A DNA stretch of 64,000 nt, from NCBI GenBank assembly GCA_019359635.1, contig JAHHGY010000010.1, forward strand, positions 1 through 64,000. Reading direction: 5' to 3'. Made by a program: the position numbers and the translations under genes. The DNA is from Chroococcus sp. CMT-3BRIN-NPC107 (GTDB lineage Bacteria > Cyanobacteriota > Cyanobacteriia > Cyanobacteriales > Chroococcidiopsidaceae). Position 1 is the stretch's first letter; each line of letters begins with the position of its first letter. Below the pieces are notes generated by a model. It was not told the origin of the DNA. It saw only the letters and a program-made list of their open reading frames with translations, and ran no database searches. Shown in pieces: positions 51,137 to 61,502 of the stretch.

Positions 51137-52168
51137 TTACATTTTTTGTTGAACTTCGCTCTTAGCAGCTTTGAATTGTGTAGCTAGTTGCTCGCTTTGT
51201 TCGCTGCTTAAGTTGTCGCGAATAGCAGCAAACATAGTGCTTTCTTCTTGACGAATGTGATCGCCAACAGCGTCCATCAAGCTTCTGATTTTAGACTTAA
51301 ATTCGTCGACGGCTGCGGGGTCGCTGGCTTTAATTTCATCTAAAACCTTTTTCATTTCAGCTTGCTCGTCATACAACTCTGTAGTGTCGTGTTCGCCATA
51401 AAAAGGACGCACCGCAGGGTATACAACTTGCTCCTCAGCGATCGAGTGAGCATTCAAGTCTTTGTAGATTTGACCGAAGTATTCTTGAAGCTTTTGGGGG
51501 TCGTCAGTGACTGCAACTTGGGTAAATAAAGTATTAACTTTAGCATGATCCATCCGAATAATATCTTGGATGTTCATGTCTTGTTTGTCAGTGGTGTGAG
51601 TAACTACACTACCAACTACACCGCTTACCGCCGCCATAGCGTCTTGTACTCGACTCCAAATACCTTGGTCTGCTTCTTCACCAGTTAGTTCGCGTACGCC
51701 CAAAACTTCTAGAACTCCTTTGAGTTGCTCTTGGTGAGCGCGGTTTTCAAAGTTTACAGTATTCAAGGGTGCGATCGCCGCCATTACGTCAGCGCCAATT
51801 TTTTGAGCTGCTTTGTGTACGGTTAAACCGCTCATTACTACCTGGTGCTTGAGCAATTCATGCTGAAATACTTTTTCGTAAATACTTAGTTCCGAACCGC
51901 TCATTAGTTCGTCAAGCTTGCCGATCATTTGGGTAATACTTTCTTTGGGTTCAGCTTGAACGCCGTACTGAACGATGATTGTGTCCAATACCCCTAAGTT
52001 TTTTTGGTCGTCGTTGAGCATATCTTGGAGGCGATCGCGAATATCTTGATCTTTGATTTCGCTTAGAAATTTTTGCTCGTTAGCAATTAGCAAGTTTTGG
52101 ATAGCTTTGATATCTGCTAATTTGCTACCTAGCGCTGTACGTTTGGCATTATCTAAAGTAACTGCCAT
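51137..52168 (-). CDS. Two-domain protein with C-terminal hemerythrin HHE domain
   Basis: LNAHSIAEEQVVYPAVRPFYGEHD, IRSLMDAVGDHIRQEESTMFAAIRDNLSSEQSEQLATQFKAAK. Confidence 0.88.
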   Translation of the reverse strand: MAVTLDNAKRTALGSKLADIKAIQNLLIANEQKFLSEIKDQDIRDRLQDMLNDDQKNLGVLDTIIVQYGVQAEPKESITQMIGKLDELMSGSELSIYEKVFQHELLKHQVVMSGLTVHKAAQKIGADVMAAIAPLNTVNFENRAHQEQLKGVLEVLGVRELTGEEADQGIWSRVQDAMAAVSGVVGSVVTHTTDKQDMNIQDIIRMDHAKVNTLFTQVAVTDDPQKLQEYFGQIYKDLNAHSIAEEQVVYPAVRPFYGEHDTTELYDEQAEMKKVLDEIKASDPAAVDEFKSKIRSLMDAVGDHIRQEESTMFAAIRDNLSSEQSEQLATQFKAAKSEVQQKM

Positions 52169-52474
52169 TTTAAAATATCCTCTTTTTCTTTTTGGATCGT
52201 CTACACTTTTTAGGTTGTCATAAGCACCCTAAACATTCCATCTTTCTTTTGACGGATCGCCAGCTATATAAGTAGAAATAAACTTACATTATTTAAAATT
52301 TAGAGCAAACAATAAAACTCTATCTAGCGTCACTATTTTTTTTGTTAGATTACCCTATTCTACTAATACTAAACAATTAAAAAATAGCTTCCTCCACCAC
52401 AAGACAGATACCGGGCGGCTGGGCAAATCGCTAAATTTACTCAATCACCCTATAAAAACAAATAGCAACAAGCA

Positions 52475-53212
52475 ATGCAAGATAAGCCCGGACTAGGAGA
52501 GCAAGCATTAGATAAGGCCGTAGAAATTGGTATATCTAGCCAGCTAGATGAAGTAGAAAACTTAGATGTAGATATAAAAACCGATCCGTTAAAGCTGGTT
52601 CAAGGGCAAGTAGATGATGTAAAAATTGCTGGTGATGGGCTAGTAATGCAAAAAGACTTGCGTGTAAGCCAATTAGATATGCACATGACAGGTGTAGCGA
52701 TTAACCCTCTTAGTATTGCTTTTGGCAAAATTGAACTAACTAAGCCTACCGATGCTAGTGTCCGCGCTGTACTTACAGAGTCAGATATCAATCGTGCTTT
52801 TAGTTCTGACTACGTGCGTAACCAGTTGCAAAACTTGCAAGTAAATGTCAACGGACAACCAACTACAATTAGCGCCCAGCAAGTCGATTTCCGTCTTCCT
52901 GGCGATCGCCAAGTCGCCCTAAACGCTGTAATATCATTACCTGACAATCAAACACAGCAAGTAGCGTTTTCTGCTGTACCAGTGGTTAGTGCTGACGGAC
53001 AAACCGTTGCGCTAGAAAATGTAGAGTATGGAGAAGGCGAGGAACTATCGCCAGAATTAACAAAGGCATTGATAGACCAAACCAGTGCAATTTTAAACCT
53101 CAGCAACTTCGATTTGGAAGGAATGACACTGCGAATCAAAAACTTGCAAGTGGATACGGGAAAATTGACAATCCAAGCCGAAGCCCATGTTGAGAAAATT
53201 CCCACCGCTTAA
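52475..53212 (+). CDS. DUF2993 (LmeA-like) lipid-binding protein
   Basis: KAVEIGISSQLDEVENLDVDIKTDPLKLVQGQVDDVKIAGDGLVMQKDLRVSQLDMHMTGVAINPL. Confidence 0.88.
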   Translation: MQDKPGLGEQALDKAVEIGISSQLDEVENLDVDIKTDPLKLVQGQVDDVKIAGDGLVMQKDLRVSQLDMHMTGVAINPLSIAFGKIELTKPTDASVRAVLTESDINRAFSSDYVRNQLQNLQVNVNGQPTTISAQQVDFRLPGDRQVALNAVISLPDNQTQQVAFSAVPVVSADGQTVALENVEYGEGEELSPELTKALIDQTSAILNLSNFDLEGMTLRIKNLQVDTGKLTIQAEAHVEKIPTA

Positions 53213-53248
53213 AGTTTAGCTGCAAGCATACAACCTCTAGGAGAACTC

Positions 53249-53791
53249 ATGGAAACACAACAAACAAGTAGCTCACCATTTCCTAATATTCCACCAATTA
53301 TCGAAAGCGACGATCGCGAATACCGCGATACAGGTGTACCAAGTACCGTTGCGATCGCAGGTCATCCTTTGCACCCCTTGAGTGTAATTTTTCCCATCGC
53401 CTTTTTAGCGGGAGCTTTGGTAACTGATGCGGTTTACTGGCTAGTACGAGATGAATTTTGGGCGCGGGCATCTTTTTGGCTAATTGTTGCAGGTTTAGGC
53501 GGTGGAATAGTTGCGGCAATTATTGGCATGAGCGACTTTTTGCAAATTGAACGAGTCCGCAAACGTACGGCAGGCTGGGCGCACATGATTATCAATGTTA
53601 CTTTGTTAGTTTTGACTGCTGTTAATTTATCCTTGCGCTGGGGTAATCCAGTTGGTGGTGTATTGCCTTGGGGATTAGTTATCTCAACAATTGTGGGAAC
53701 TTTAACCAGTGTTTCTGGCTGGTTTGGTGCCGAACTATCTTATCGCCATAAAATCGGCGTGGTTGGTGCTGGTAGTCGCACAGAACCCTAA
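53249..53791 (+). CDS. DUF2231 domain membrane protein
   Basis: GHPLHPLSVIFPIAFLAGALVTDAVYWL, GGELSYRHKIGV-like C-terminus. Confidence 0.85.
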   Translation: METQQTSSSPFPNIPPIIESDDREYRDTGVPSTVAIAGHPLHPLSVIFPIAFLAGALVTDAVYWLVRDEFWARASFWLIVAGLGGGIVAAIIGMSDFLQIERVRKRTAGWAHMIINVTLLVLTAVNLSLRWGNPVGGVLPWGLVISTIVGTLTSVSGWFGAELSYRHKIGVVGAGSRTEP

Positions 53792-53844
53792 AACTTATTG
53801 AAGATATGTTATGCAAGGCAAGTTAAGAATTAATTGCTTTTTGT

Positions 53845-54258
53845 ATGACATCTACTCAAAACAAACAGATAAAAATTATTATTTCACTGCTCATCGTTAT
53901 CGGGATGGGCTTTTTTTTCAAGTTTTATCATGGGTTGGGGCGGCAGTGGTTTAATAATAGTGGCGCAGCCGTATTTTATGAGATTTTCTGGTGTTTATTT
54001 GCTTATTGGTTTGTAAAAGGTCGCAGTGCTGTTAATCAAATTCCTTTGGGGGTTTTTATTATTACTTGTCTACTTGAAATTTTACAATTATGGCATCCAC
54101 CCTTGTTAGAACAAATGCGTTCTACTCGTATCGGTAGGTTGCTACTGGGTACTACCTTCTCGTGGTGGGATTTTCTTTATTATGCGATCGGTTGTATTTT
54201 CGGTTGGTTGTGGTTGTGGCAATTAGATAAAAGTAATGCAAAAAAGTATCAAAGTTAA
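53845..54258 (+). CDS. DUF2809 domain membrane protein
   Basis: [86 protein letters not shown]. Confidence 0.85.
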   Translation: MTSTQNKQIKIIISLLIVIGMGFFFKFYHGLGRQWFNNSGAAVFYEIFWCLFAYWFVKGRSAVNQIPLGVFIITCLLEILQLWHPPLLEQMRSTRIGRLLLGTTFSWWDFLYYAIGCIFGWLWLWQLDKSNAKKYQS

Positions 54259-54460
54259 ACCCAATTCTTCACAGCAAAAGATTACTGAAGAAACCGACGG
54301 TAGTCTAACTATAAGTTTAAAATCGCCTCCAGTAGATGGCAAGGCAAACGAAGAATTGGTTAAATTACTAGCTAAAAAATTTAACATCCCAAAATCTAAA
54401 ATTACGATTAAGTTAGGCTTGTCATCAAGGCAAAAGCTAGTAGTAATTAATACAGAATAA
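54236..54460 (+). CDS. DUF167 (YggU) family protein
   Basis: [65 protein letters not shown]; overlaps previous gene by 23 nt. Confidence 0.93.
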   Translation: MQKSIKVKPNSSQQKITEETDGSLTISLKSPPVDGKANEELVKLLAKKFNIPKSKITIKLGLSSRQKLVVINTE

Positions 54461-54474
54461 TAAAATTAATTCTA

Positions 54475-55077
54475 TTACCGATCGATGCTGATCTGTAGAG
54501 GTTGCGCTTCAACTCTTTTAATCCATGCTTGAATAGCAGGAAATCCTGTTAAATCAAAGTTGCCTTCATGAGCAACGTGAGTGTAAGCAAATAAACAAAT
54601 ATCTGCAATACTATACTGTTCGCCGACAAAGAAACTATGTTGCTGTAAATGCTTTTCCATTACTGCAAGCGCCGCATAACCAGGAGCGCGTTTTTGTTCT
54701 AGTGCTTCAGTGTATTCTTCAGCTTTGCCTAAATAAGTAATCCAAAATCTCGAAGTAGCAATAAAAGGTTCGTGGCTGTATTGCTCAAAAAATAACCATT
54801 GCAATACTTGAGCGCGTAAAAAACTATCCGATGGTAAAAATTGGGTTCCCTCACTGAAGTAAAAAATAATAGCATTTGACTCAGCTAAATATTGTCCAGA
54901 TTGGGTTTTTAAAACTGGTACTCTACCATTAGGATTTTTAGCTAAAAATTCTAGGGTTCTACTTTCACCCTTAAGAATATTTACTTCTATTTTTTCAAAG
55001 GGGATATCCAACTGAGTCAACAATAGACGGACTTTATAGCAGTTACCAGGAGGTAAAAAATTATACAGTTTGATCAT
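54475..55077 (-). CDS. Glutathione S-transferase family protein
   Basis: LPPGNCYKVRLLLTQLDIPFEKIEVN, NPNGRVPVLKTQSGQYLAESNAII, YSIADICLFAYTHVA. Confidence 0.93.
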   Translation of the reverse strand: MIKLYNFLPPGNCYKVRLLLTQLDIPFEKIEVNILKGESRTLEFLAKNPNGRVPVLKTQSGQYLAESNAIIFYFSEGTQFLPSDSFLRAQVLQWLFFEQYSHEPFIATSRFWITYLGKAEEYTEALEQKRAPGYAALAVMEKHLQQHSFFVGEQYSIADICLFAYTHVAHEGNFDLTGFPAIQAWIKRVEAQPLQISIDR

Positions 55078-55240
55078 AGAATTTTAGTTAAATTAAATTA
55101 CTAAATGCGATCGCGTTTAAATTATCTACCTAAATGATCTAAACTATTACAAAGCACGCAGTATACATCAAATAGGGTAAGAAATTAAGTGCCTATGAAA
55201 GCTAATATTTAAGTTGATTGCAACACCATTAAGATAATTT

Positions 55241-55909
55241 ATGTGCGGAAGATTTACTTTAAGTCAACCAACAGATGCGATCGCATCGGCGTTTAATCTC
55301 TCCCAAGTTCTACCCCTAGAACCTTGCTATAATATTGCTCCGACTCAGCTAATACCCGCCGTATTGTATCCTTCCGAACTAGGCGAAAGACAATTACAAA
55401 TGTTTCGTTGGGGCTTGATTCCTGCTTGGGCAAAAGATACAGCTATGGGAGCCAAATTGATTAACGCCAGGGCAGAAACTGTAAGCGAAAAGCCATCTTT
55501 CAAGGCTGCTTTTAAGCGGCGGCGATGTTTGATAATTGCTGATGGGTTTTATGAGTGGCAGCGTTTAGAAGGGAAAAAACAACCTTACTATTTTCGACTA
55601 AAAAGCAGTCAAATATTTGCCTTTGCAGGTTTGTGGGAGTATTGGAAATCCCCCGACGAACAAATAATTAATTCTTGTACTATTTTGACTACCGCAGCTA
55701 ACGATTTACTGCGTCCTATTCACGAGCGAATGCCAGTAATTCTCGAAGCGAAAAACTACGAGCTTTGGTTAGATCCGCAAGTAGAAAACCCAGAAAAATT
55801 ACAGCCACTTTTGCAACCTTATCAAGCTGATTTAATGACAAGCTACACAGTAAGCACGAAAGTTAATAACCCTAAAAATAATACTCCAGAATGTATTAAT
55901 AGTTTATAA
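55241..55909 (+). CDS. SOS response-associated peptidase (SRAP/YedK)
   Basis: MCGRFTLSQ with catalytic Cys2; YNIAPTQLIPAV, FRWGLIPAWAKD, INARAETVSEKPSFKAAFKRRRCLIIADGFYEW, HERMPVIL. Confidence 0.96.
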   Translation: MCGRFTLSQPTDAIASAFNLSQVLPLEPCYNIAPTQLIPAVLYPSELGERQLQMFRWGLIPAWAKDTAMGAKLINARAETVSEKPSFKAAFKRRRCLIIADGFYEWQRLEGKKQPYYFRLKSSQIFAFAGLWEYWKSPDEQIINSCTILTTAANDLLRPIHERMPVILEAKNYELWLDPQVENPEKLQPLLQPYQADLMTSYTVSTKVNNPKNNTPECINSL

Positions 55910-56263
55910 ACTATTAATCTTTAAATAACTCAACAACCAATTAGCTGCTGTAGCGCGGCGGGTATGTCTGGGAGTAAATTCTCCTACTTTGTAACCTTTA
56001 AAGCCTAGTTCTTCTTTTAATAGCTGTTTGTTTTCCGCAGGAATAGAACGAGTTAGCTTTACTGTAGCTGGGCGACTTTCTAAAAAGCTTGGCGGTTCTG
56101 GATATTCATCACGCCAATCAGAAATAACGTTAGCATTATTCCAAGTTTCTGTTTGCCCATCGTAAGTGTACCCTAAGTAATGCCAAACTAGCTGATTTAC
56201 AGTATCGTCATCAATTTCATCCTTTAAAATAGCCCAAATAGTATCGGTATTTAGTGGCGGCAT
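55904..56263 (-). CDS. DUF1823 family protein (start likely ATG 56263; ORF open to 56374)
   Basis: LVWHYLGYTYDGQTETWNNANVISDWRDEYPEPPSFLESRPATVKLTRSIPAENKQLLKEELGFKGYKVGEFTPRHTRRATAANWLLSYL. Confidence 0.85.
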   Translation of the reverse strand: MPPLNTDTIWAILKDEIDDDTVNQLVWHYLGYTYDGQTETWNNANVISDWRDEYPEPPSFLESRPATVKLTRSIPAENKQLLKEELGFKGYKVGEFTPRHTRRATAANWLLSYLKINSL

Positions 56264-56529
56264 AGACAAATTTTTTTCAAAGCTAGCTTGTACTACCAAA
56301 TCCTTATAACCCAACGGAGATGGCAAAATAATTAATTTTTTTAAATATATTTTAAAGCTCAATCTACATAGCAAACCCGCTATTTAGAGTTTCTCGACAA
56401 ATTTAACCAAAAATGACCAGGAGGCTACAAAACTGTTAAATTAGGAAAAGTACTTACTTATAGAGTTTTAGCCGATTGCAGCTAAAAATGCGATCCCATG
56501 ACCGAAAGTGCAGTTATCTACCTAAATTC

Positions 56530-56826
56530 ATGTCAAACTCACCCCAGAAAGACCAGCTAATTCGATATCATGTTTTGGTATCGGGAAAAGTGCAAGGAGT
56601 TGGTTATCGAATGTCAGTTCTGCAAGCAGCCCAAAAACTCAGCCTCAATGGATGGGTGCGAAATTTATCTGATGGTAGAGTAGAAGCCGTTTTTGAAGGT
56701 AATATTAGCGATACCAAACAGATGGTTGACTGGTGTCGCCAAGGAAACAAGATGGCGGTAGTTGAAGATATCGCCAGCAAACAAGAAACGCCAGAAGGTA
56801 TACAGGGCTTTGAAATTAGCCGTTAG
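56530..56826 (+). CDS. acyP: Acylphosphatase
   Basis: YHVLVSGKVQGVGYRMSVLQAAQKLSLNGWVRNLSDGRVEAVFEG. Confidence 0.95.
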   Translation: MSNSPQKDQLIRYHVLVSGKVQGVGYRMSVLQAAQKLSLNGWVRNLSDGRVEAVFEGNISDTKQMVDWCRQGNKMAVVEDIASKQETPEGIQGFEISR

Positions 56827-56982
56827 TGCCACTTTACAGGTTGACGGCGCTAAAATAAAATATCCGAAAATATTTCATCAAAACCCCATATTTTTTTCAT
56901 GTAGTTAAAATTTTATTATTTTTCTAATCTCTAAAATAATAGTAATGCGATCGCACCCTAAATAAGCAAGGAATTAGTTACG

Positions 56983-58029
56983 ATGCACAATTATTTATCT
57001 AATACTCACATTGAAAATTCTCACACATTGATCACTCCCGAACAAATTAGAAAAATCTTGCCTATAAATGACGAAATAGAAAAAAGTATTTTAAGTTTCA
57101 GGCAAGAAATTGAGAAAATTTTAGAATTTCAAGATAGCAGAAAATTTATAGTAGTAGGCCCTTGCTCTATACACGATACCAAAGCGGCGGAAGAATATGC
57201 CCAGAAACTCAAACTTCTAGCCGAAAAAGTCGAAGATAAGCTCTTGCTAATTATGAGAGTTTATTTTGAAAAACCTCGTACAACCGTAGGCTGGAAAGGA
57301 TTAATTAACGATCCTGACTTGGATGATTCTTTTCAAATCGAAAAAGGGTTATTGACAGCGCGTAGACTGCTAATAAAACTTGCAGAATTGGGTTTGCCAA
57401 CGGCTACAGAAGCTCTCGATCCAATTATACCTCAGTACATTGGCGAATTAATTTCTTGGTCAGCTATTGGAGCGCGTACCACTGAGTCGCAAACTCATCG
57501 AGAAATGGCAAGCGGGTTATCTATGCCTGTAGGTTTTAAAAATGGTACAGATGGCAGTATTAAAGTGGCTTTAAATGCTTTAGAAGCTGCCAAAAGCCCG
57601 CACAATTTTCTTGGAATCAATCACAAAGGGCAGGTAAGTAGTTTTAAAACTAAAGGTAATGCCTACGGTCATGTTATCTTACGCGGTGGTGGCAGTAAGC
57701 CAAATTTTGAAGCCGAAAGTGTAAAAGAAGCTGAAGACAAATTAAAGCAAGCAAACTTACCGCCAAGAATTGTAATTGATTGCAGTCATGGCAATTCAAA
57801 TAAAGACTACAAGTTACAAGGTGGAGTTTTTGAAAACGTCATTCAGCAAGTTTTAGAAGGTAACACTTCTATAGTTGGGATGATGTTAGAATCCAATTTG
57901 TACGAAGGAAGTCAATCTATGCCTAGCGATTTACACCAGCTAAAATATGGTGTTTCCATAACAGATAAATGTATCAATTGGGCAGAAACCGAACGAATTA
58001 TTTTGGCTGCTTACGAGCAATTAAAGTAA
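56983..58029 (+). CDS. aroG: 3-deoxy-7-phosphoheptulonate synthase, AroF/G/H type
   Basis: VGPCSIHDTKAAEEYA, MRVYFEKPRTTVGWKGLINDPDLDDSF, IGARTTESQTHREMASGLSMPVGFKNGTDGSI. Confidence 0.95.
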   Translation: MHNYLSNTHIENSHTLITPEQIRKILPINDEIEKSILSFRQEIEKILEFQDSRKFIVVGPCSIHDTKAAEEYAQKLKLLAEKVEDKLLLIMRVYFEKPRTTVGWKGLINDPDLDDSFQIEKGLLTARRLLIKLAELGLPTATEALDPIIPQYIGELISWSAIGARTTESQTHREMASGLSMPVGFKNGTDGSIKVALNALEAAKSPHNFLGINHKGQVSSFKTKGNAYGHVILRGGGSKPNFEAESVKEAEDKLKQANLPPRIVIDCSHGNSNKDYKLQGGVFENVIQQVLEGNTSIVGMMLESNLYEGSQSMPSDLHQLKYGVSITDKCINWAETERIILAAYEQLK

Positions 58030-58033
58030 ATAT

Positions 58034-59551
58034 TTATATAGATGCGATCGCCCCATTACGACGGCGATCGCCAGAACCTGTAATAATGCCTTCAAGCTCC
58101 ATCGTTGTATGGACTCCACCAAAAAACATATTTTGCTTATCCCACAAAATTAGGCGATCGTTTTGAGTAGTTACCAATTCTTGACTAAAGCCTGGTTCTA
58201 TACTTAATATATTATTTTCCCAGTGAATTCTAGGACTATTTACAGCCATCTCTACGGGCATTTTAAAATCAATTATATTTGATATTACTTGTAAAATTGC
58301 CGTTCTAATTCGGTTAGAACCGCCTGAACCTAAAGCAATTTCTGGCTGATTATTTTTAAGTACAATAGTAGGAGACATCATCGAAGATATTCTCACATTT
58401 TCTTGCCATTGATGAAACCCGTAAGGATTCAAATCTTCCTCTCCTAGCATATTATTCATCATTATGCCTGTACTAGGAATTACATAACCGCAACCTTCAC
58501 CGTGAGAAGTGGTTGTACTTGCAGCATTACCTTCAGCATCGATAACACTAATATGAGTAGTGCTTCCCCATTTATTTACATTAGTTAATTGCTGTTCGTA
58601 TTGGTTAATATGTTCGCTAGACAAAAAGCTTTCAATATTATCGAATTTATCTTTTCTAGCTGTATTTGTTAGTCGCATTACTTCTGCTAATATTTGCAAA
58701 TGATTGGGCGAACCAAACTCAATATTACTTAAGTCAATTTTTGCTAGTAATTCTAAAGCAAAAGCAATTAATGTACCGCCAGAACTAGGATAAGGATTAG
58801 TTAAAAGTAGATTGTTTCTGTAGTTTATTTGTAATGGTATTCGTTCTATAACTTGATAGTTTTTTAAATCTTCTAAAGTTAAATAGCCACCTTGTTCTTG
58901 ACAATCTTTGACTAACTGTTGGGCAATTGCACCTTGATAAAATTCTTCGATTCCTGCCTCTACTAAGTAAGCTAAAGTATTAGCAAAATCTTTCATAAAA
59001 AAAGTTTCGCCAGTTTTAAGCGTTTGTCCATTTGGCGCGTAGACATTCTTCATTTCTGAAGAAGCAAAAATAATCGGTTCGAGAATACTTGCAGAATAAT
59101 GTTGAAAATCATCTAATTTTACGCCATTTTGTCCATAGTAAATAGCAGGTTCAGCTACAACCTTAAAAGGTAATCTACCTAGCTTTTTATGTACGTGAAA
59201 GATACCGCCAATATTTCCCGGTACAGCCATTGAACCTAAACCAATATGAAACTCTTGAATCTCATTGCCAAAGTTGATGTCAACAGGATAGAAGTTGAGA
59301 TTAGCGTATAGTTTTTTAGAACGGGGAGTTTGAGAGAAAAAGTCAAATAAAATATTTTCGTTATCTTGAGTATGAGCTAATAAAAAGCCCCCACCCGCCG
59401 CCGATGTTAGGGTAGATTCAGTTACAAAAGATGCTAAAACTGCTGCCGTCGCCGCATCAAAAGCATTGCCTCCTAGTTGCAACATTTCGATTCCAGCAGC
59501 AGCAGTTTTTTGATTGCCGGCCGCAATCGTACCGCCAGTAGGTTTAAGCAT
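58034..59551 (-). CDS. Gamma-glutamyltransferase family protein
   Basis: AAGGGFLLAHT, WGSTTHISVIDAEGNAASTTTSHGEGCGYVIPSTGIMMNNMLGEEDLNP, ALGSGGSNRIRTAILQVI. Confidence 0.93.
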   Translation of the reverse strand: MLKPTGGTIAAGNQKTAAAGIEMLQLGGNAFDAATAAVLASFVTESTLTSAAGGGFLLAHTQDNENILFDFFSQTPRSKKLYANLNFYPVDINFGNEIQEFHIGLGSMAVPGNIGGIFHVHKKLGRLPFKVVAEPAIYYGQNGVKLDDFQHYSASILEPIIFASSEMKNVYAPNGQTLKTGETFFMKDFANTLAYLVEAGIEEFYQGAIAQQLVKDCQEQGGYLTLEDLKNYQVIERIPLQINYRNNLLLTNPYPSSGGTLIAFALELLAKIDLSNIEFGSPNHLQILAEVMRLTNTARKDKFDNIESFLSSEHINQYEQQLTNVNKWGSTTHISVIDAEGNAASTTTSHGEGCGYVIPSTGIMMNNMLGEEDLNPYGFHQWQENVRISSMMSPTIVLKNNQPEIALGSGGSNRIRTAILQVISNIIDFKMPVEMAVNSPRIHWENNILSIEPGFSQELVTTQNDRLILWDKQNMFFGGVHTTMELEGIITGSGDRRRNGAIASI

Positions 59552-59554
59552 AAG

Positions 59555-60718
59555 CTAAGGCAAACTGTTAACAAACTTATGTAATCTATCCATGCCTTTC
59601 TCAATAGAGGTCAGGTCAGTAGAATAAGATAGGCGGATGTGGTCGTCTGCACCAAAAGCTACACCAGGAATTGCCGCTACTTGTTGAGTAGCTAATAGTT
59701 GCTTGCAAAATTCTAAAGAAGTTAAGCCAGTTTTGCTGATATTGACGAAAACGTAAAAAGCGCCATCGGGTTTAGCACAGGTAAGTTCGGGAATATCGTT
59801 AAGACGGTGCAGCATTACCCTACGACGTTCTATAAAAGCTTGACGCATTTGTTCGACGCAATCTTGAGAACTTTCCAGCGCTGCAATTGCCCCATACTGA
59901 GCAAAGGTGCATACATTAGAAGTACTATGTCCTTGAATTGTACTTACAGCTTTAATTATTTGGGTCGATCCTGCCAAGTAGCCAACCCGCCAACCAGTCA
60001 TAGAATAGGCTTTAGCAAATCCACTACTAATTAAAGTGCGATCGCATATTTCTTTGCCAAAGGAAGCAATACTAATATGTTGCGACCCATCGTAGATAAT
60101 TTTCTCGTAAATTTCATCAGAAACAACTAAGATGTTTCGTCTGACTACAACTTCCGCGATCGCTTCAATTTCGGATGGTGTATACACAACCCCTGTGGGA
60201 TTAGAAGGAGAATTCAAGACGAGTAACTTAGTTTTGGGTGTAATTACTAAATCTAAGTGTTCTGGAGTAATTTTATAGCCAGTATCCGTCGTATTGACAA
60301 TAATCGGTATTCCGGCGGCTAGTTTGACCATTTCAGGATAACTCAACCAGTAAGGCGCAGGGATAATTACCTCATCTCCCGGTTCTATCAGTGCCAACAT
60401 CAGGTTAAACAAGCTGTGTTTACCGCCATTGGTGACAATGATATTTTCCGCTTGATAGTCGATATTATTGTCTGTTTTCAGCTTTTGAGCGATCGCATTT
60501 CTAAGTGCTGGTTCTCCCGCCGCCGCACCGTACTTAGTTTTGCCTTCATCTAAAGCTTGTTTAGCTGCGGCTTTAATATGTTCTGGAGTGTCAAAATCTG
60601 GTTCTCCAGCGCTAAAACTATAAACCTCAATTCCTTCTGCTTTCATCGCCTTGGCTTTGGCGGCGATTTCTAAAGTTATTGATGGCGTTACCTCACCTAC
60701 TCTTGCGGCCAGCTTCAT
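59555..60718 (-). CDS. aspC: Pyridoxal phosphate-dependent aminotransferase (aspartate aminotransferase type)
   Basis: [63 protein letters not shown]. Confidence 0.95.
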   Translation of the reverse strand: MKLAARVGEVTPSITLEIAAKAKAMKAEGIEVYSFSAGEPDFDTPEHIKAAAKQALDEGKTKYGAAAGEPALRNAIAQKLKTDNNIDYQAENIIVTNGGKHSLFNLMLALIEPGDEVIIPAPYWLSYPEMVKLAAGIPIIVNTTDTGYKITPEHLDLVITPKTKLLVLNSPSNPTGVVYTPSEIEAIAEVVVRRNILVVSDEIYEKIIYDGSQHISIASFGKEICDRTLISSGFAKAYSMTGWRVGYLAGSTQIIKAVSTIQGHSTSNVCTFAQYGAIAALESSQDCVEQMRQAFIERRRVMLHRLNDIPELTCAKPDGAFYVFVNISKTGLTSLEFCKQLLATQQVAAIPGVAFGADDHIRLSYSTDLTSIEKGMDRLHKFVNSLP

Positions 60719-60888
60719 ATCTACTTTACTTGTGGCGTATTTCTAATCTATTTAGGATAGCCCAGAGTTGCAGCCTGAGTTTGTGTTTTTTACTGCGGTA
60801 ATTGGGTAAGTGCGATCGCCATAATTAAATCTTTGGCAAAAAATGACAATAATTGCCATACTAAAAACAGGAAACTGGGCAAGTAAGT

Positions 60889-61152
60889 ATGAAAAGTATG
60901 AATATTTCACTACCGGATTCAATGCGGACTTATGTAGAGAATCAAGTAGCTAGTGGTGGTTACAGTACCGCCAGCGAGTATTTTCGGCAATTAGTACGTG
61001 CTGACCAAAAACGCCAAGCTAAGGAACGTCTAGAAGCATTATTATTAGAAGGGTTGGAATCTGGCACTGCTACCCCAATGACTGACAAAGATTGGCGTGA
61101 TATTAGTCAAGCTGTGCGCTCGGCAGTTGCCAAACGCACTGGATCGATTTAG
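60889..61152 (+). CDS. parD: ParD-type antitoxin
   Basis: MNISLPDSMRTYVENQVASGGYSTASEYFRQLVRADQKRQAKERLEALLLEGLESG. Confidence 0.92.
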   Translation: MKSMNISLPDSMRTYVENQVASGGYSTASEYFRQLVRADQKRQAKERLEALLLEGLESGTATPMTDKDWRDISQAVRSAVAKRTGSI

Positions 61153-61154
61153 TA

Positions 61155-61472
61155 GTGATGAGTGAGGTTAACAAAAAACCACAAGTTATCCGCGATTTGA
61201 TAGAACTTGCAACATACAAATTTGATGTGAGCGATCGCTTTCTTACCGCCGCAGAAGAAACATTTAAGCATTTAGCGAAGATGCCAGAGATAGGGAAAAT
61301 TTGCCAATTCGCTCATCCCAAGCTGGCTAATGTCCGACAGTAAGCTATCAAAGGATTCAAAAATTATCTTGTCTTCTACCGCTTAAAGGATTCAAAGGTT
61401 GAAATTATACGGGTGATTCATGGCGCACGAGATATCGCCGCCATCTTGGACGAGGACTTAGAAGATGATTAA
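61155..61472 (+). pseudogene. parE: ParE/RelE-type toxin with in-frame TAA and apparent internal deletion
   Basis: ...DRFLTAAEETFKHLAKMPEIGKICQFAHPKLANVRQ*AIKGFKNYLVFYRLKDSKVEIIRVIHGARDIAAILDEDLEDD*. Confidence 0.88.
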
Positions 61473-61502
61473 TTATAAACTCAAACTTTTAAGTGTATTT
61501 GT

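Noticed and set aside
54236-54258. 23-nt overlap of DUF2809 and DUF167 genes as a possible programmed coupling
   Set aside because: Short co-directional overlaps are common; no slippery sequence or special structure seen.
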